A stretch of DNA of 64,000 bases from Streptomyces sp. WAC05374 (GTDB lineage: Bacteria; Actinomycetota; Actinomycetes; Streptomycetales; Streptomycetaceae). Every line of letters starts with the position of its first letter. Positions within the stretch are counted from its first letter, which is position 1. The DNA lies in NCBI RefSeq assembly GCF_004353505.1, contig NZ_SMNQ01000003.1, forward strand, positions 496,001 to 560,000. The letters are read 5' to 3'. Positions 26,139 to 35,860 of the stretch are shown one piece after another. The notes beneath the pieces are model-generated. The model did no database searches, was not told the DNA's origin, and saw only the letters and a list, made by a program, of their open reading frames with translations. A program made the translations under genes and the position numbers.

Positions 26139-26741
26139 TCAGAGCGGCAGCCCCTCCGCGAGCTGCCGGAAGGCCAGGTCCGCGGCGGCCACCGCGTCCG
26201 GCTCCACCGCGCCGGCGCTCTCGCCCGCCTCGATGCGCCGCCAGTTCTCCTCCGCCAGGACGCGCTGTACGGCGATGATCTGACCCGCCGCCAGGCGCTC
26301 GCGGACACCGCCGCCCAGCGCGTCGGCCAGCGCCCGCTCGGACGCGCCCTGGTACGCGTACAGCCGCGCGACCAGGCTGGGCGTGCCGTACAGCAGGCGC
26401 TGGAAGGCGAGCACCTCCGGGTCGTCGTTCAGCCCGGTCACCGGGTCGCGGCGGGCGAGGCCGCCGGTGAAGTGGCGGTGCAGCGCCGCCAGCGGCCCGG
26501 TGCCGTCCGGCCGCGCCAGGACCACGCGGGCCGCCTCCTCGCGGTGGTCGGCGAACCGGTGCAGGACCAGGTCCTCCTTGGCCGGGAAGTAGCGGAAGAG
26601 CGTCGGCTTGGAGACCTCCGCCGCGGCGGCGACCTCGGCGACCGGGACGCGGTCGAAGCCCTTCTCCAGGAAGAGGGCGATCGCCGCCTCCGAGATCGCC
26701 TCGTACGTCTGCCGCTTCTTGCGTTCGCGCAACCCGCTCAT
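26139..26741 (-). CDS. TetR-family regulator
   Basis: 200 residues from ATG 26741 (MSGLRERKKRQTYEAI). The HTH covers residues 12-58 with VPVAEVAAAAEVSKPTLFRYFPAKEDL (shown over residues 33-59). The C-terminal ligand domain is typical of regulators with MftR/AcrR-like C-termini. TAGGCT is 7 nt before the start codon, so the message may be leaderless. It is divergent from a quinone oxidoreductase gene across a 112-nt gap that holds a SoxR-box-like element, and it may control that gene or itself. Confidence 0.88.
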   Translation of the reverse strand: MSGLRERKKRQTYEAISEAAIALFLEKGFDRVPVAEVAAAAEVSKPTLFRYFPAKEDLVLHRFADHREEAARVVLARPDGTGPLAALHRHFTGGLARRDPVTGLNDDPEVLAFQRLLYGTPSLVARLYAYQGASERALADALGGGVRERLAAGQIIAVQRVLAEENWRRIEAGESAGAVEPDAVAAADLAFRQLAEGLPL

Positions 26742-26762
26742 GCCGACGAGCCTACGCACCGC

Positions 26763-26793
26763 TTGACCTCGAGCGAACTTGAGGTTCGAGACT
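26763..26793 (+). promoter_or_regulatory. SoxR/MerR-type promoter: inverted repeat in a 19-nt spacer
   Basis: TTGACC (26763-26768), then a 19-nt spacer, then GAGACT (26788-26793). Within it, ACCTCGAG-CGAA-CTTGAGGT (26766-26785) is a 20-bp inverted repeat with one mismatch. It closely resembles the known SoxR operator core CCTCAAG...CTTGAGG, and the long spacer is the hallmark of MerR-family promoters. It points toward the quinone oxidoreductase gene. No soxR gene is in this window. Confidence 0.65.
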
Positions 26794-26853
26794 CGTCCGA
26801 GCGGGCCCGGGCGGACCGGAACCTGCCCGCGTGACGGGAGGGGTGTGAGCGCG

Positions 26854-27828
26854 ATGCGCGTGACTCAGGTGAGGGTGTTCGGCGGACCGGAGGTCCTGGT
26901 ACCGGCCGAGGCCCCGGAGCCGGTGGCGGGGCGGGGCCAGGTGCTCGTGGACGTCGCGGCGGTGGACACGATCTTCCTGGACACCCAGCTCCGGGCGGGC
27001 CGGGCCGGCCAGTGGTTCCCGCTCCAGCCGCCGTTCGTCCCCGGCGGGGGCATCGCCGGGACGGTACGGGCCGTGGGCCCCGGGGTGGACGCGGCGCGGT
27101 GGCTGGGCCGCCGCGTGGTCGCCTCCCTGGGCCTGACCGGCGGGTACGCGGAGCGGGCCGTGGCCGGCGTGGCCTCGCTGGTGCCGGTCCCGGACGGGCT
27201 GGCGTTCACGGACGCCGCCGCGCTGGTCCACGACGGTGTCACGGCCACCGCGCTGCTGGACGCCACGGAGCTCAAGCCCGGTGAGTCGGTGCTGATCGTC
27301 GGGGCGTCGGGCGGCATGGGCACCGTGCTGGTGCAGCTCGCGAGGGCGGCGGGCGCCCGGGTGGTGGGCACCGTGCGCGGGGCGCGCAAGGCGGCGCTCG
27401 TACGCGAGTTGGGCGCCGACGCGGTGGTCGACACGGCCGCCCCCGACTGGGTCGGGCGCGCCCGCGAGGCCCTCGGCCCCGCCGGGGCGGACGTCGTCCT
27501 GGACGGGGTGGGCGGTCAGGTGGGCCTGGCGGCGTTCGCGCTCGTGGCGGACGGCGGGCGGTTCTCCGCGCACGGCGCGCCGACCGGCGACTTCGCGCGG
27601 GTCGACACGGCGGAGGCGGAGCGGCGGGGCGTACGGGTGCTGGGCATCGGCGACGTCCAGCTCTCGGAGGCGGACCACGCCCGGCTCGCGGGCCGGGCGC
27701 TGGACGCGGCGGCCGCGGGGCTGGTGCGCCCGGTGGTCGGCGGGACCTTCCCCCTGGAGCGGGCGGCGCAGGCCCATGCGGCGATCGAGGACCGGAGCCT
27801 GCTGGGCAAGGTGGTCGTCACGGTCTGA
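26854..27828 (+). CDS. Zinc-independent quinone oxidoreductase (MDR superfamily)
   Basis: 324-residue NADPH-dependent oxidoreductase of the QOR/crotonyl reductase-like branch. The N-terminal GroES-like domain is followed by the Rossmann motif VLIVGASGGMGTVLVQLA near residue 150. The zinc ligands of alcohol dehydrogenases are absent. ATG 26854 has GGAGGGG 10 nt upstream; GTG 26845 is too close to the ribosome site. Such enzymes reduce quinones by two electrons and are typical SoxR targets, in line with the element upstream. The last 11 nt overlap the convergent TetR gene. Confidence 0.9.
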   Translation: MRVTQVRVFGGPEVLVPAEAPEPVAGRGQVLVDVAAVDTIFLDTQLRAGRAGQWFPLQPPFVPGGGIAGTVRAVGPGVDAARWLGRRVVASLGLTGGYAERAVAGVASLVPVPDGLAFTDAAALVHDGVTATALLDATELKPGESVLIVGASGGMGTVLVQLARAAGARVVGTVRGARKAALVRELGADAVVDTAAPDWVGRAREALGPAGADVVLDGVGGQVGLAAFALVADGGRFSAHGAPTGDFARVDTAEAERRGVRVLGIGDVQLSEADHARLAGRALDAAAAGLVRPVVGGTFPLERAAQAHAAIEDRSLLGKVVVTV

Positions 27829-28570
27829 CCCGGTCCACCAGTGCCTGGACGCCGTCGAGCACGCGGTCCAGGCCGAAGCGGAACTCGGCGTCGGGGTCGT
27901 CCGGCTGGTCGATCACCCCGGCGGCGAGCATCCGCGCGACGGCCGGGTAACGGGCGGGGTCGGCCAGCCGCTGGAGGGTGCGGGCGTAGCGGGACATGAC
28001 CTCCTGGGGGGTGCCGCCGGTCGCGCGGATCGCCGCGTCGATGTCGGCCATGAGCCCGGCCTCGTTGCGCACGTACCCGCTGACCAGCAGGATCACCGAG
28101 ATCTTGGTGCCCTCGTCGAGCCCGGTGCCCTCGAGGGCGACCAGCCCCCATTCCCACCACGCCACCGAATTGGGCGTGACGGGCGGCCCGGAGATCGGTA
28201 CGCGCAGCGCCCACAGGTTCCGCTGGAGGGCCGCCCGCTGCTCCCAGGCCCAGGTGGCGAGCGCCTCGCGCCAGCCGGTGCCGGGGGCGGGCAGCGGCGG
28301 CGGGGCGCCGAGCGACCGGTCCACCATCAGCACGTACAGCTCGTCCTTGGCGCCGACGTACCGGTACAGGGACATCGTCGAGACGCCCAGTTCCTTGGCG
28401 ATGCGGCCCATGGAGACGGCCGCCAGGCCCTCGGTCGCGGCGAGGCCGGCCGCCGCGTCGACGATCCGCTCCAGGCTGAGTCCCGGCTTCGGGCCCTTGG
28501 CGGGACGTTCCCGCAGGCCCCAGGCGGCCTCGATGCTCGCGGGCAGCCCCGTGCCGTCACTGTCGCTCAT
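27818..28570 (-). CDS. TetR-family regulator with TetR_C-type ligand domain
   Basis: 250 residues from ATG 28570. HTH at residues 33-75 (IVDAAAGLAATEG, GRIAKELGVSTMSLYRYVGAKDEL). The C-terminal 150 residues match the tetracycline-repressor-like C-terminal family frequent among antibiotic-exporter regulators. It is divergent from an ABC exporter operon; a 15-bp palindrome lies between them. It probably represses the exporter and is released by the exported drug or metabolite. Confidence 0.9.
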   Translation of the reverse strand: MSDSDGTGLPASIEAAWGLRERPAKGPKPGLSLERIVDAAAGLAATEGLAAVSMGRIAKELGVSTMSLYRYVGAKDELYVLMVDRSLGAPPPLPAPGTGWREALATWAWEQRAALQRNLWALRVPISGPPVTPNSVAWWEWGLVALEGTGLDEGTKISVILLVSGYVRNEAGLMADIDAAIRATGGTPQEVMSRYARTLQRLADPARYPAVARMLAAGVIDQPDDPDAEFRFGLDRVLDGVQALVDRVRP

Positions 28571-28629
28571 CCGCCGGCCTCCCTCTGGTTGACGCCCATC
28601 CTAGTAATGCGTAACCCTTACACAGTGAC

Positions 28630-28644
28630 GCGTATGCCATACGC
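28630..28644. promoter_or_regulatory. TetR operator palindrome upstream of ABC exporter
   Basis: GCGTATG-C-CATACGC, perfect 7-bp arms, 60 nt upstream of the regulator start and 16 nt before the exporter start. A related GCGTAA half-site lies at 28609-28614. Confidence 0.65.
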
Positions 28645-28659
28645 AGAAGGGGGAGCGCC

Positions 28660-29584
<925 letters not shown>

Positions 29585-29592
<8 letters not shown>

Positions 29593-30340
29593 CACCCTCA
29601 CCCACGCCCTGACGCTGACCGGCCGCGGCATCCGCCTCAGCCGTCGCAACGTCGACGCCGTCATCACCGCGCTGGCGCTGCCGGTCATGCTGATGCTGAT
29701 CTTCGTCTACTTCTTCGGCGGCGCCATCGACACCGGGACCCGGTACGTCACCTACGTCGTCCCCGGCGTCCTGCTGCTCTGCGCCGGCTTCGGCTCGTCG
29801 GCCACCGCCGTGCGCGTGAGCGAGGACATGAAGGAGGGCATCGTCGACCGCTTCCGCTCCCTCGACGTCGGCGCGACCCCGATCCTCGCCTCCCACGTCG
29901 CCGCCAGCACCGCCCGCAACCTGCTGTCGACCGCGCTCGTCCTCGGCGCCGCCTTCCTGATCGGCTTCCGCCCCTCCGCCTCCGCGGCCGGCTGGCTCGC
30001 CGCACTCGGCATCCTGCTCGCCTTCGTCGTGGCGATCTCCTGGCTCTCGGCGGCCGTCGGACTGCTGGCCCGCACCCCCGAGGCGGCGAGCGGCTTCACC
30101 TTCCTGATGATGTTTCTGCCCTACCCGAGCAGCGCCTTCGTCCCCATCGAGACGATGCCCACCTGGCTCCACGGCTTCGCCGACCACCAGCCGGTCACCC
30201 CGGTGATCGAATCCCTCCGGGGCCTCCTGCTGGACCAGCCGGTCGGCACCGCGCCCGCCGTCGCCCTCGCCTGGTGCGCCGGACTCCTCGCGGTCGCGGT
30301 GGGTCTGTCAGGCGCGCTGTTCCGTGTGCGTACGCGCTGA
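29585..30340 (+). CDS. ABC exporter permease, DrrB/ABC-2 type
   Basis: 251 residues with six membrane helices and the ABC-2 motif region around MMFLPYPSSAFVPIETMPTWLHGFADHQP (residues about 177-205), including the conserved Pro-rich FVP...P turn. It partners the ATP-binding protein it overlaps. The last 33 nt overlap the convergent HAD gene. Confidence 0.92.
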
Positions 30341-30814
30341 GCGGTGAGCGGCCTCGCGTACGGCGGCCAGCACCGGCTCCAGGGACGGCACCACCCGGTC
30401 CGCCCCCGCCGCGCGCAGCAGCTCGGCGGTCCGCTCGGCCCGGCCGTAGCCCAGGAACGGCACGCCCGCCTCCCGGGCGGCGGCCAGGTCGGCGGGCGTG
30501 GCACCGATCATCAGGCACGTGGCGGGCGCCGCGTCCAGCGACGCCAGGGCGTCCCCCGCACCGGCGTGGACGTGCGGGCCGAAACAGCCCGACAGGCCCC
30601 GGGCGGCCAGGTAGCGGGCCACCACCTCCCGCGGGGTGCCGGTGACCACGACGAGCCCCGTGCCGACCGCAGCCAGGGTGCGCACCAGCGGGTCGGCGTA
30701 GGGCGTGGGCCAGGCGGTCGCACCCGCGCGCAGCAGGGTGCCCTCGAAGCCGAACAGCACGTGCTCGGTACCGCCGAGGACATCGATGAGGTCGTCGTCG
30801 CACACAGTCGCCAC
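30308..30814 (-). CDS. HAD-superfamily-like protein with degenerate catalytic motifs
   Basis: 168 residues if started at GTG 30814 (VATVCDDDLIDVLGG); GTG 30805 is an alternative and no clear Shine-Dalgarno decides it. The fold matches HAD phosphatases: HVLFGFEGTLLRAG, VVVTGTPREVV, LMIGATPADLAAAREAGVPFLGY. However motif I reads GFEGT instead of DxDGT and motif IV reads IGATPAD instead of GDSxxD, so the aspartate nucleophile and a metal ligand are missing. It may be a non-catalytic binding protein. The start of the Eis-like gene lies upstream on the same strand. Confidence 0.7.
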   Translation of the reverse strand: MATVCDDDLIDVLGGTEHVLFGFEGTLLRAGATAWPTPYADPLVRTLAAVGTGLVVVTGTPREVVARYLAARGLSGCFGPHVHAGAGDALASLDAAPATCLMIGATPADLAAAREAGVPFLGYGRAERTAELLRAAGADRVVPSLEPVLAAVREAAHRSARTHTEQRA

Positions 30815-30890
30815 CAGGGGGCCGGGGCCAGGGGTACGACGAGGGTGCCAGACCGGGGACGGCCCGCACAGGGGCCGGAAGGGCCCGGGT

Positions 30891-32132
30891 CTAGAAGATG
30901 TCCGGGCACCACGGCCGGCGCGCGGTGCGCAGGAGTACGTCGGCCACCGCCGCCGCGCCCGGCGCCGCCTCCTCCACCCGCCCCAGCTCCACCAGCCGCG
31001 ACACCGACTCGTCACCCAGGTACAGCGTCCCCAACTCCGCCACGTCCATGGCCAGGTCCGGCGACGCGGTGGTCGGCGCGCACGACGCGCCCTCGGGCGA
31101 GGCGTCCAGCCGGAACCGGCCGCCCGCCAGGCCCGCCGCGTCGCGCAGCTCCAGCACCAGACGGCCGCTGCCGGCATACGTACGCGCCTCCAGGGCCCGT
31201 ACGGCGTCGACGATCCGCACCCACAGGAAGTCGGCGTGCGTGGTCACGAGCGCCGCCCGGGGGTCGGGCAGCAGCAGCGGCAGCAGGTCGTCGGGGGCGC
31301 GCAGACCGGTCGTGACCGTGGTCATCCAGTCCACGGAGCAGACGAAGCGCCACAGCGCCCGCTCGGCGGCCGGGGTCAGGGCGAGCAGTTCACGCACGGT
31401 GCCCCGGCACTCGGGCCGCTTGGCCTCCCAGGTGTCGTCCGCGGCGTAGCAGACGTACCCCTCCAGCTCCCCCGCCGCCGAGCGGTACGTGGCGTAGAAC
31501 GGCTCCGACCAGGGCTGGTCGGGCAAGCGCGCGGCGCCCGTGGCGACGTCCCACACCCGCTGGTCGCGGCTGACCACACCGTGCCGGACGGCCCGCAGCC
31601 GGTCGTGGACGTCGGGGCCGAGCTTGCGGATCTCCTCGCCGTCCACCAGGTCGACGCGGCCGCCGTCGCCCGGGCCCGACCAGCGCGGGTCGAGCCCGGC
31701 GCGCCGCACGTCGACCGTCCACTCGGTGGTCCAGGTGGCCGGGCCGTACCCGTACCGCCCGTAGATCGGGTACTCGGCCGCGATCAGGGTCGAGACGGCC
31801 TCCCCGCGCTCCTTGGCCGCCGCGAGGTCCGCCGCCATCATGCGGCTGAGCAGCCCGCGCCGCCGGTGCGTCGGCGAGACGGTCACATTGGACACCGCGC
31901 TGGCGACGAGCCGGGCACCGCCGGGGACGGTCAACTCCTGCGCGAACGAACGGAAGGTGGCGACGCAGCGGCCGTTGTCGAACGCCCCCTGGGTGCGGCC
32001 GAGGTCGACGTACGGCAGTCTCTGCCGCACCTCGTCGTCCGGCACCACGGGCGGCTGCATGAACCCGGTGCGCCGGGCGCGCAGCCAGTCGGGGAACTCG
32101 GACGCGGTGACCGTGCGGACGTCGACGCTCAT
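30891..32132 (-). CDS. Eis-like GNAT acetyltransferase
   Basis: 413 residues in three regions: N-terminal GNAT domain with acetyl-CoA motif [17 protein letters not shown] (residues about 85-101), a second degenerate GNAT domain, and a C-terminal sterol-carrier-like domain. It ends in Phe, whose carboxylate acts as general base in Eis enzymes. Eis proteins acetylate aminoglycosides or other amines at several positions; the streptomycete homologues are often housekeeping paralogues. ATG 32132 has TAGCGT 7 nt upstream and no Shine-Dalgarno, suggesting a leaderless message. Confidence 0.88.
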   Translation of the reverse strand: MSVDVRTVTASEFPDWLRARRTGFMQPPVVPDDEVRQRLPYVDLGRTQGAFDNGRCVATFRSFAQELTVPGGARLVASAVSNVTVSPTHRRRGLLSRMMAADLAAAKERGEAVSTLIAAEYPIYGRYGYGPATWTTEWTVDVRRAGLDPRWSGPGDGGRVDLVDGEEIRKLGPDVHDRLRAVRHGVVSRDQRVWDVATGAARLPDQPWSEPFYATYRSAAGELEGYVCYAADDTWEAKRPECRGTVRELLALTPAAERALWRFVCSVDWMTTVTTGLRAPDDLLPLLLPDPRAALVTTHADFLWVRIVDAVRALEARTYAGSGRLVLELRDAAGLAGGRFRLDASPEGASCAPTTASPDLAMDVAELGTLYLGDESVSRLVELGRVEEAAPGAAAVADVLLRTARRPWCPDIF

Positions 32133-32249
32133 GGGCGCCACGCTAGGCGGCGCCCCCCGGCGCCCGCACCCGGTTTTCCGCCCCGCAGCCCGGGCCGCCC
32201 ACGCGGACCGCGCCACCGCCGCCCGCCCGCCCGACCGCCCGCGCGCGGG

Positions 32250-33221
32250 TCAGAACGCCGCCCGGACCTCGCCCACCCGCTCCCCGCCGCCCAGCAGCGG
32301 TGCGTCCGCGATGCGGCCGACCACCGGCCCGTCGACGCCCAGCATCCCCAGCGCCCGCGCCAGCACCGGGCCCACGGCCCGCGAGGAACCGTCGTCGATC
32401 TTGAAGGCGAGCGCCCGGCCGTCCGCGAGGGCGACCGCCTGCACCGCCTCCGCGCCCACCTTCGCCAGCGCCCCCGGCACCTCCCGCATCAGCCAGGTGT
32501 CCGAGCGCCGGGTGCCCGCCACGTACTCGGGGTGCGCCCGCATCGCGTCGGCGACCAGCCGCTGCGGCGTCCCCTGCTCGGCCAGCACGTACGAGCGGAA
32601 CGCCCGGGCCAGCCCCACCAGGCTGATCGCCGTCAGCGGCGTACCGCACCCGTCCGTGCCGACCACCGCCACGCTCTCGCCGGACGCGGCCTCCACCTCC
32701 TCGAGGACCAGCCGCTGGAGCGGGTGCCGCCGGTCCGGGTAGGAGCGCGGGTCCCAGCCGTTGACCGCGCAGGCCCCCAGCATCGCCGCGTGCTTGCCGG
32801 AACAGTTCATGGCGATCCGGTCCCGGACCCTGCCGGCGGCCAGGTACGCCTCGGCCTCCACCGGGTCCAGCGGCAGGCCGGGCGGCGTGGCGAGGTCGGC
32901 CTCGGTGAACCCGTGGTCGGCGAGCATCTTGCGGGCGAGGTCGAGGTGGAACGGCTCGCCCGAGTGGCTCGACGTGGCCAGCGCCAGCCGCTCCCCCGAC
33001 AGCTCCAGGCCCGCGCGCAGCACGGCGGCGGCCTGGAGGGGCTTGAGGGACGAGCGGGGGAAGACCGGCGCCGCCGGGTCACCGGCCGACACCTCGACGG
33101 TGCCGTCCGGGGCCAGCACGACCAGTGACCCCCGGTGGTGACCCTCGACGAAGCCGGAACGGACCACCTCGGCGAGGACCGGGGGAATGACGGTGGTGGC
33201 GGAGGTTGCAATGACGCCCAC
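32250..33221 (-). CDS. L-asparaginase, class 3 (asparaginase_II / R. etli type)
   Basis: 323 residues. Signature blocks of this beta-lactamase-like family are present: SSLKPLQ (Ser-x-x-Lys catalytic pair near residue 58), SSHSGEPFH near 85 and [11 protein letters not shown] near 138, plus VGTDGCGTP. It hydrolyses asparagine to aspartate and ammonia in the cytoplasm. The GTG start at 33221 lies against GGAAG without the usual spacing, so the true start could be a few codons off. It follows rsiG on the same strand after 31 nt. Confidence 0.85.
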   Translation of the reverse strand: MGVIATSATTVIPPVLAEVVRSGFVEGHHRGSLVVLAPDGTVEVSAGDPAAPVFPRSSLKPLQAAAVLRAGLELSGERLALATSSHSGEPFHLDLARKMLADHGFTEADLATPPGLPLDPVEAEAYLAAGRVRDRIAMNCSGKHAAMLGACAVNGWDPRSYPDRRHPLQRLVLEEVEAASGESVAVVGTDGCGTPLTAISLVGLARAFRSYVLAEQGTPQRLVADAMRAHPEYVAGTRRSDTWLMREVPGALAKVGAEAVQAVALADGRALAFKIDDGSSRAVGPVLARALGMLGVDGPVVGRIADAPLLGGGERVGEVRAAF

Positions 33222-33252
33222 CTTCCGGGACGGGACCCGCCCGCAGGCGTGC

Positions 33253-33849
33253 TCAGCGGAGCAGATCGTCTACTTGGGCTTCACCCTCACGGTACCTGCG
33301 GGCGATCTCGGCGCTACAGTCGTCGGCCGTCCGCTGGAGCTGCTGGCGACGCCGGGAGACCTGCTGTTCGTAGCGTGCGAGCCGTCCCATCGCGGCGTGC
33401 AGCTCTTCGTCCGTTCGGGCGGTGAGGTCCGACAGCTCGACCTCCGCGAGCATCTCGGCGGCCAGCCTCCGGTACTCCTCGCCGCGCGGCGTCGACACGG
33501 TCACGTGACGGGCCGAGGAGCGGTGGCGCGACGGGGTGTCGGCGAGGATCTCCGAGAGCCGGTCCACGACCGGGACCTGCGTCCCGCCCCGCCGCGCCAG
33601 CTCGGCGCGGAGGATGTCGATGCGGCCCTGGAGGAGTCTGCGGATGTAGCTCAGGTCCGCCTCGTCGCCGTGCGAGTCCCGGCGCAGCGCGCGCAGCTCC
33701 GGCAGCCGCATGGCCGTCAGGTCGTGCGGCCGCGCCTCCGGCAGGACGGCGTCGCCGGTCCGCTGGGCCGGTGGCCGCAGCGGCCCTCTGCCACCGGCAC
33801 ATGTCATCGGTACGGGATGTGGCGTCTGCCCGGCGCCAGGTGTACTCAT
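33253..33849 (-). CDS. rsiG: RsiG, c-di-GMP-dependent anti-sigma factor of WhiG
   Basis: 198 residues. RsiG sequesters the sporulation sigma factor WhiG when loaded with cyclic di-GMP. The two E(X)3S(X)2R(X)3Q(X)3D motifs known from Streptomyces venezuelae RsiG are both complete: E63-S67-R70-Q74-D78 and E161-S165-R168-Q172-D176, on the two helices of a predicted antiparallel coiled coil. The N-terminal 45 residues are disordered. ATG 33849 follows GAGGGGA. A perfect 14-bp palindrome lies about 70 nt upstream in the region shared with dtd. whiG itself is not in the window. Confidence 0.93.
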   Translation of the reverse strand: MSTPGAGQTPHPVPMTCAGGRGPLRPPAQRTGDAVLPEARPHDLTAMRLPELRALRRDSHGDEADLSYIRRLLQGRIDILRAELARRGGTQVPVVDRLSEILADTPSRHRSSARHVTVSTPRGEEYRRLAAEMLAEVELSDLTARTDEELHAAMGRLARYEQQVSRRRQQLQRTADDCSAEIARRYREGEAQVDDLLR

Positions 33850-33920
33850 AGGAATCCGTCCCCTCGACCGGTGCGGAAAGCACCGCCTGAGAGGCATGGT
33901 GCCATTTGTGCCACTGCCGA

Positions 33921-33934
33921 TGCAGGCGCCTGCA
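33921..33934. promoter_or_regulatory. Perfect palindrome between rsiG and dtd
   Basis: TGCAGGCGCCTGCA, fully self-complementary, 17 nt upstream of the dtd -10 element (TAGGTT at 33951-33956), near its -35 position. The binding protein is unknown. Confidence 0.45.
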
Positions 33935-33963
33935 CCCGTTCGGACGCGGATAGGTTGGTCTGT

Positions 33964-34389
33964 ATGCGTGCAGTGGTACAGAGGGTCGACGGGGCCAAGG
34001 TCGTCGTCGCGGGAGAGACCGTCGGGGAAATCGTCGGCGAGGGCCTGTGCGTGCTCGTGGGGGTGACCCACGAGGACACGGCCGAGCAGGCCGCCCAGCT
34101 CGCCCGGAAGCTGTGGTCGGTGCGGATCCTGGAGGGCGAGAAGTCCTGCTCGGACGTGAACGCACCCTTGCTGGTGATCTCGCAGTTCACCCTCTACGGG
34201 GACGCCCGCAAGGGCCGCCGCCCGACCTGGAACGCGGCGGCGCCCGGCGAGGTGGCCGAGCCGCTGGTGGACGAGGTGGTGGCCCGCCTGCGGGAGCTGG
34301 GGGCGACGGTGGCGACGGGCCGGTTCGGCGCGGACATGCGGGTCTCGCTCACCAACCACGGCCCGTTCACCATCGTCGTGGACGTCTGA
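33964..34389 (+). CDS. dtd: D-aminoacyl-tRNA deacylase
   Basis: 141-residue cytosolic proofreading enzyme that removes D-amino acids (and Gly) from tRNA. Family motifs: [15 protein letters not shown] (catalytic SQFTL) and the Gly-cisPro-like loop near the C-terminus [11 protein letters not shown]. It begins [13 protein letters not shown], the normal start of DTD. TAGGTT sits 7 nt before ATG 33964 with no Shine-Dalgarno, so the transcript is likely leaderless. Confidence 0.95.
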   Translation: MRAVVQRVDGAKVVVAGETVGEIVGEGLCVLVGVTHEDTAEQAAQLARKLWSVRILEGEKSCSDVNAPLLVISQFTLYGDARKGRRPTWNAAAPGEVAEPLVDEVVARLRELGATVATGRFGADMRVSLTNHGPFTIVVDV

Positions 34390-34407
34390 GTCGGCCGGCG
34401 CACGCGC

Positions 34408-35373
34408 CTACGGCTCGACCACGACCTCCTGGGCGGCGGCCGTGCCACCGGCCATCAGCTCCGCGTCCACCGGAACGTTGCGCTTGACCAGCGCGAGCGC
34501 GATGGGGCCGAGCTCGTGGTGGCGTACCGAGGTGGTGACGAAGCCGAGCTGCCGCCCCTCGTCCCCGTCGGCCTTCAGCCGGACCGGCGTGCCGTGCGGG
34601 GGCAGGTGGACCTCACTGCCGTCGAGGTGCAGGAAGACCATCCGGCGCGGCGGCTTCCCCAGGTTGTGGACGCGCGCCACGGTCTCCTGGCCCCGGTAGC
34701 AGCCCTTCTGGAGGTGGACGGCGCTGCCGATCAGGCCGATCTCGTGCGGGATGGTGCGGTGGTCGGTCTCGAAGCCGAGCCGGGGGCGGTGCGCCTCCAC
34801 GCGCAGCGCCTCGTACGCCCAGATCCCGGCGAGCGGCCCGTGGTCCGCCGCGTAGGCCTCCAGGTCGCCGCGCGGCAGGAACAGGTCCCGGCCGTGCGGG
34901 GTCTCGCGCACGACGACGCCCTCCGGCACCTCGGCGATGGAGCCGGCCGGGAGGTGGACGACGGCGATGTCGCCGGTCCGGTCGGCGACCTCGACGCGGT
35001 AGAAGAACTTCATCGACTCCAGGTAGCCGATCAGCGCCTCCTGCGTGCCGGGCTCGACGTGCGCCCAGACCGTCTCGCCGTCGTCGACGAGGTACAGGGC
35101 GTGCTCGATGTGCCCGTTGGCGGAGAGGATCAGCGCGTCGGTGGCGTGCCCGGTCGGCAGGTCGCTGACGGCCTGCGTCAGCAGCAGGTGCAGCCAGCTC
35201 AGCCGGTCGTCGCCGCTGACGGTGACGACACCGCGGTGGCTCAGGTCGACCAGGCCGGTGCCGGCGGCGAGGGCGCGCTGCTCGCGGAACAGGTCGCCGT
35301 AATGGGCGGCGACACCTTCGTCGTGCCCCTCGGCGGGCACGGCGCCGGGCAGGGACAGCAGAGGGCTCTTCAT
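34408..35373 (-). CDS. YgfZ/GcvT-like folate-binding Fe-S cluster maintenance protein
   Basis: 321 residues. The diagnostic motif K-G-C-Y-x-G-Q-E appears as LQKGCYRGQETVARVHN. The GcvT-like fold binds tetrahydrofolate and the Cys motif is needed for Fe-S enzyme repair (for example MiaB). TAGGCT is 7 nt before ATG 35373, another leaderless candidate. It follows nur on the same strand but 10 nt after the nur stop, so it could also be read from the nur transcript; that is reversed here, nur ends at 35384 and ygfZ starts at 35373. Confidence 0.9.
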   Translation of the reverse strand: MKSPLLSLPGAVPAEGHDEGVAAHYGDLFREQRALAAGTGLVDLSHRGVVTVSGDDRLSWLHLLLTQAVSDLPTGHATDALILSANGHIEHALYLVDDGETVWAHVEPGTQEALIGYLESMKFFYRVEVADRTGDIAVVHLPAGSIAEVPEGVVVRETPHGRDLFLPRGDLEAYAADHGPLAGIWAYEALRVEAHRPRLGFETDHRTIPHEIGLIGSAVHLQKGCYRGQETVARVHNLGKPPRRMVFLHLDGSEVHLPPHGTPVRLKADGDEGRQLGFVTTSVRHHELGPIALALVKRNVPVDAELMAGGTAAAQEVVVEP

Positions 35374-35383
35374 GGCAGCAAGC

Positions 35384-35821
35384 CTACGACCCGTTAGTCG
35401 TACCTTTCGCTGTGCAGTCCTCGCACCGGCCGAAGATCGCGAAGTGCTTCAGGTCGGTGTCGAAGCCGAAGGTCTCGCGCAGCTTGCCGGTGAACTCGGC
35501 GGCCACCGACACGTCGGCCTCGATGACGTTCGTGCAGTCGCGGCACACCAGGTGCAGGTGGTGGTGCCGGTCCGCGAGGTGGTACGTCGGCGCGCCGTGG
35601 CCCAGATGGGCGTGGCTGACGAGGCCGAGCTCCTCCAGGAGCTCCAGCGTCCGGTAGACGGTGGAGATGTTCACTCCCGAGGCCGTCTTGCGGACCTCGG
35701 TGAGGATGTCGTCGGGCGTCGCGTGCTCCAGCACGTCCACCGCTTCCAGGACAAGCTGGCGCTGGGGAGTCAGCCGGTAGCCGCGCTGCCGCAGATCGCT
35801 CTTCCAGTCGGTGCTCACCAC
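35384..35821 (-). CDS. nur: Nickel uptake regulator Nur (Fur family)
   Basis: 145 residues, closely matching Streptomyces coelicolor Nur as I remember it. Nickel-site residues H70, H72 and H126 and the second metal site H33, H86, H88 and H90 are all present at those exact positions. The two CxxC pairs are CRDC and CEDC. In S. coelicolor Nur represses nickel transport and the iron superoxide dismutase gene when nickel is plentiful. The GTG start at 35821 is followed by a second GTG; TACACT is 7 nt upstream, so the message may be leaderless. Only 10 nt separate its stop from ygfZ. Confidence 0.94.
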   Translation of the reverse strand: MVSTDWKSDLRQRGYRLTPQRQLVLEAVDVLEHATPDDILTEVRKTASGVNISTVYRTLELLEELGLVSHAHLGHGAPTYHLADRHHHLHLVCRDCTNVIEADVSVAAEFTGKLRETFGFDTDLKHFAIFGRCEDCTAKGTTNGS

Positions 35822-35860
35822 GCCGTCCAGTGTAGGAGCACCGACCCTCGATCCCCCGGC

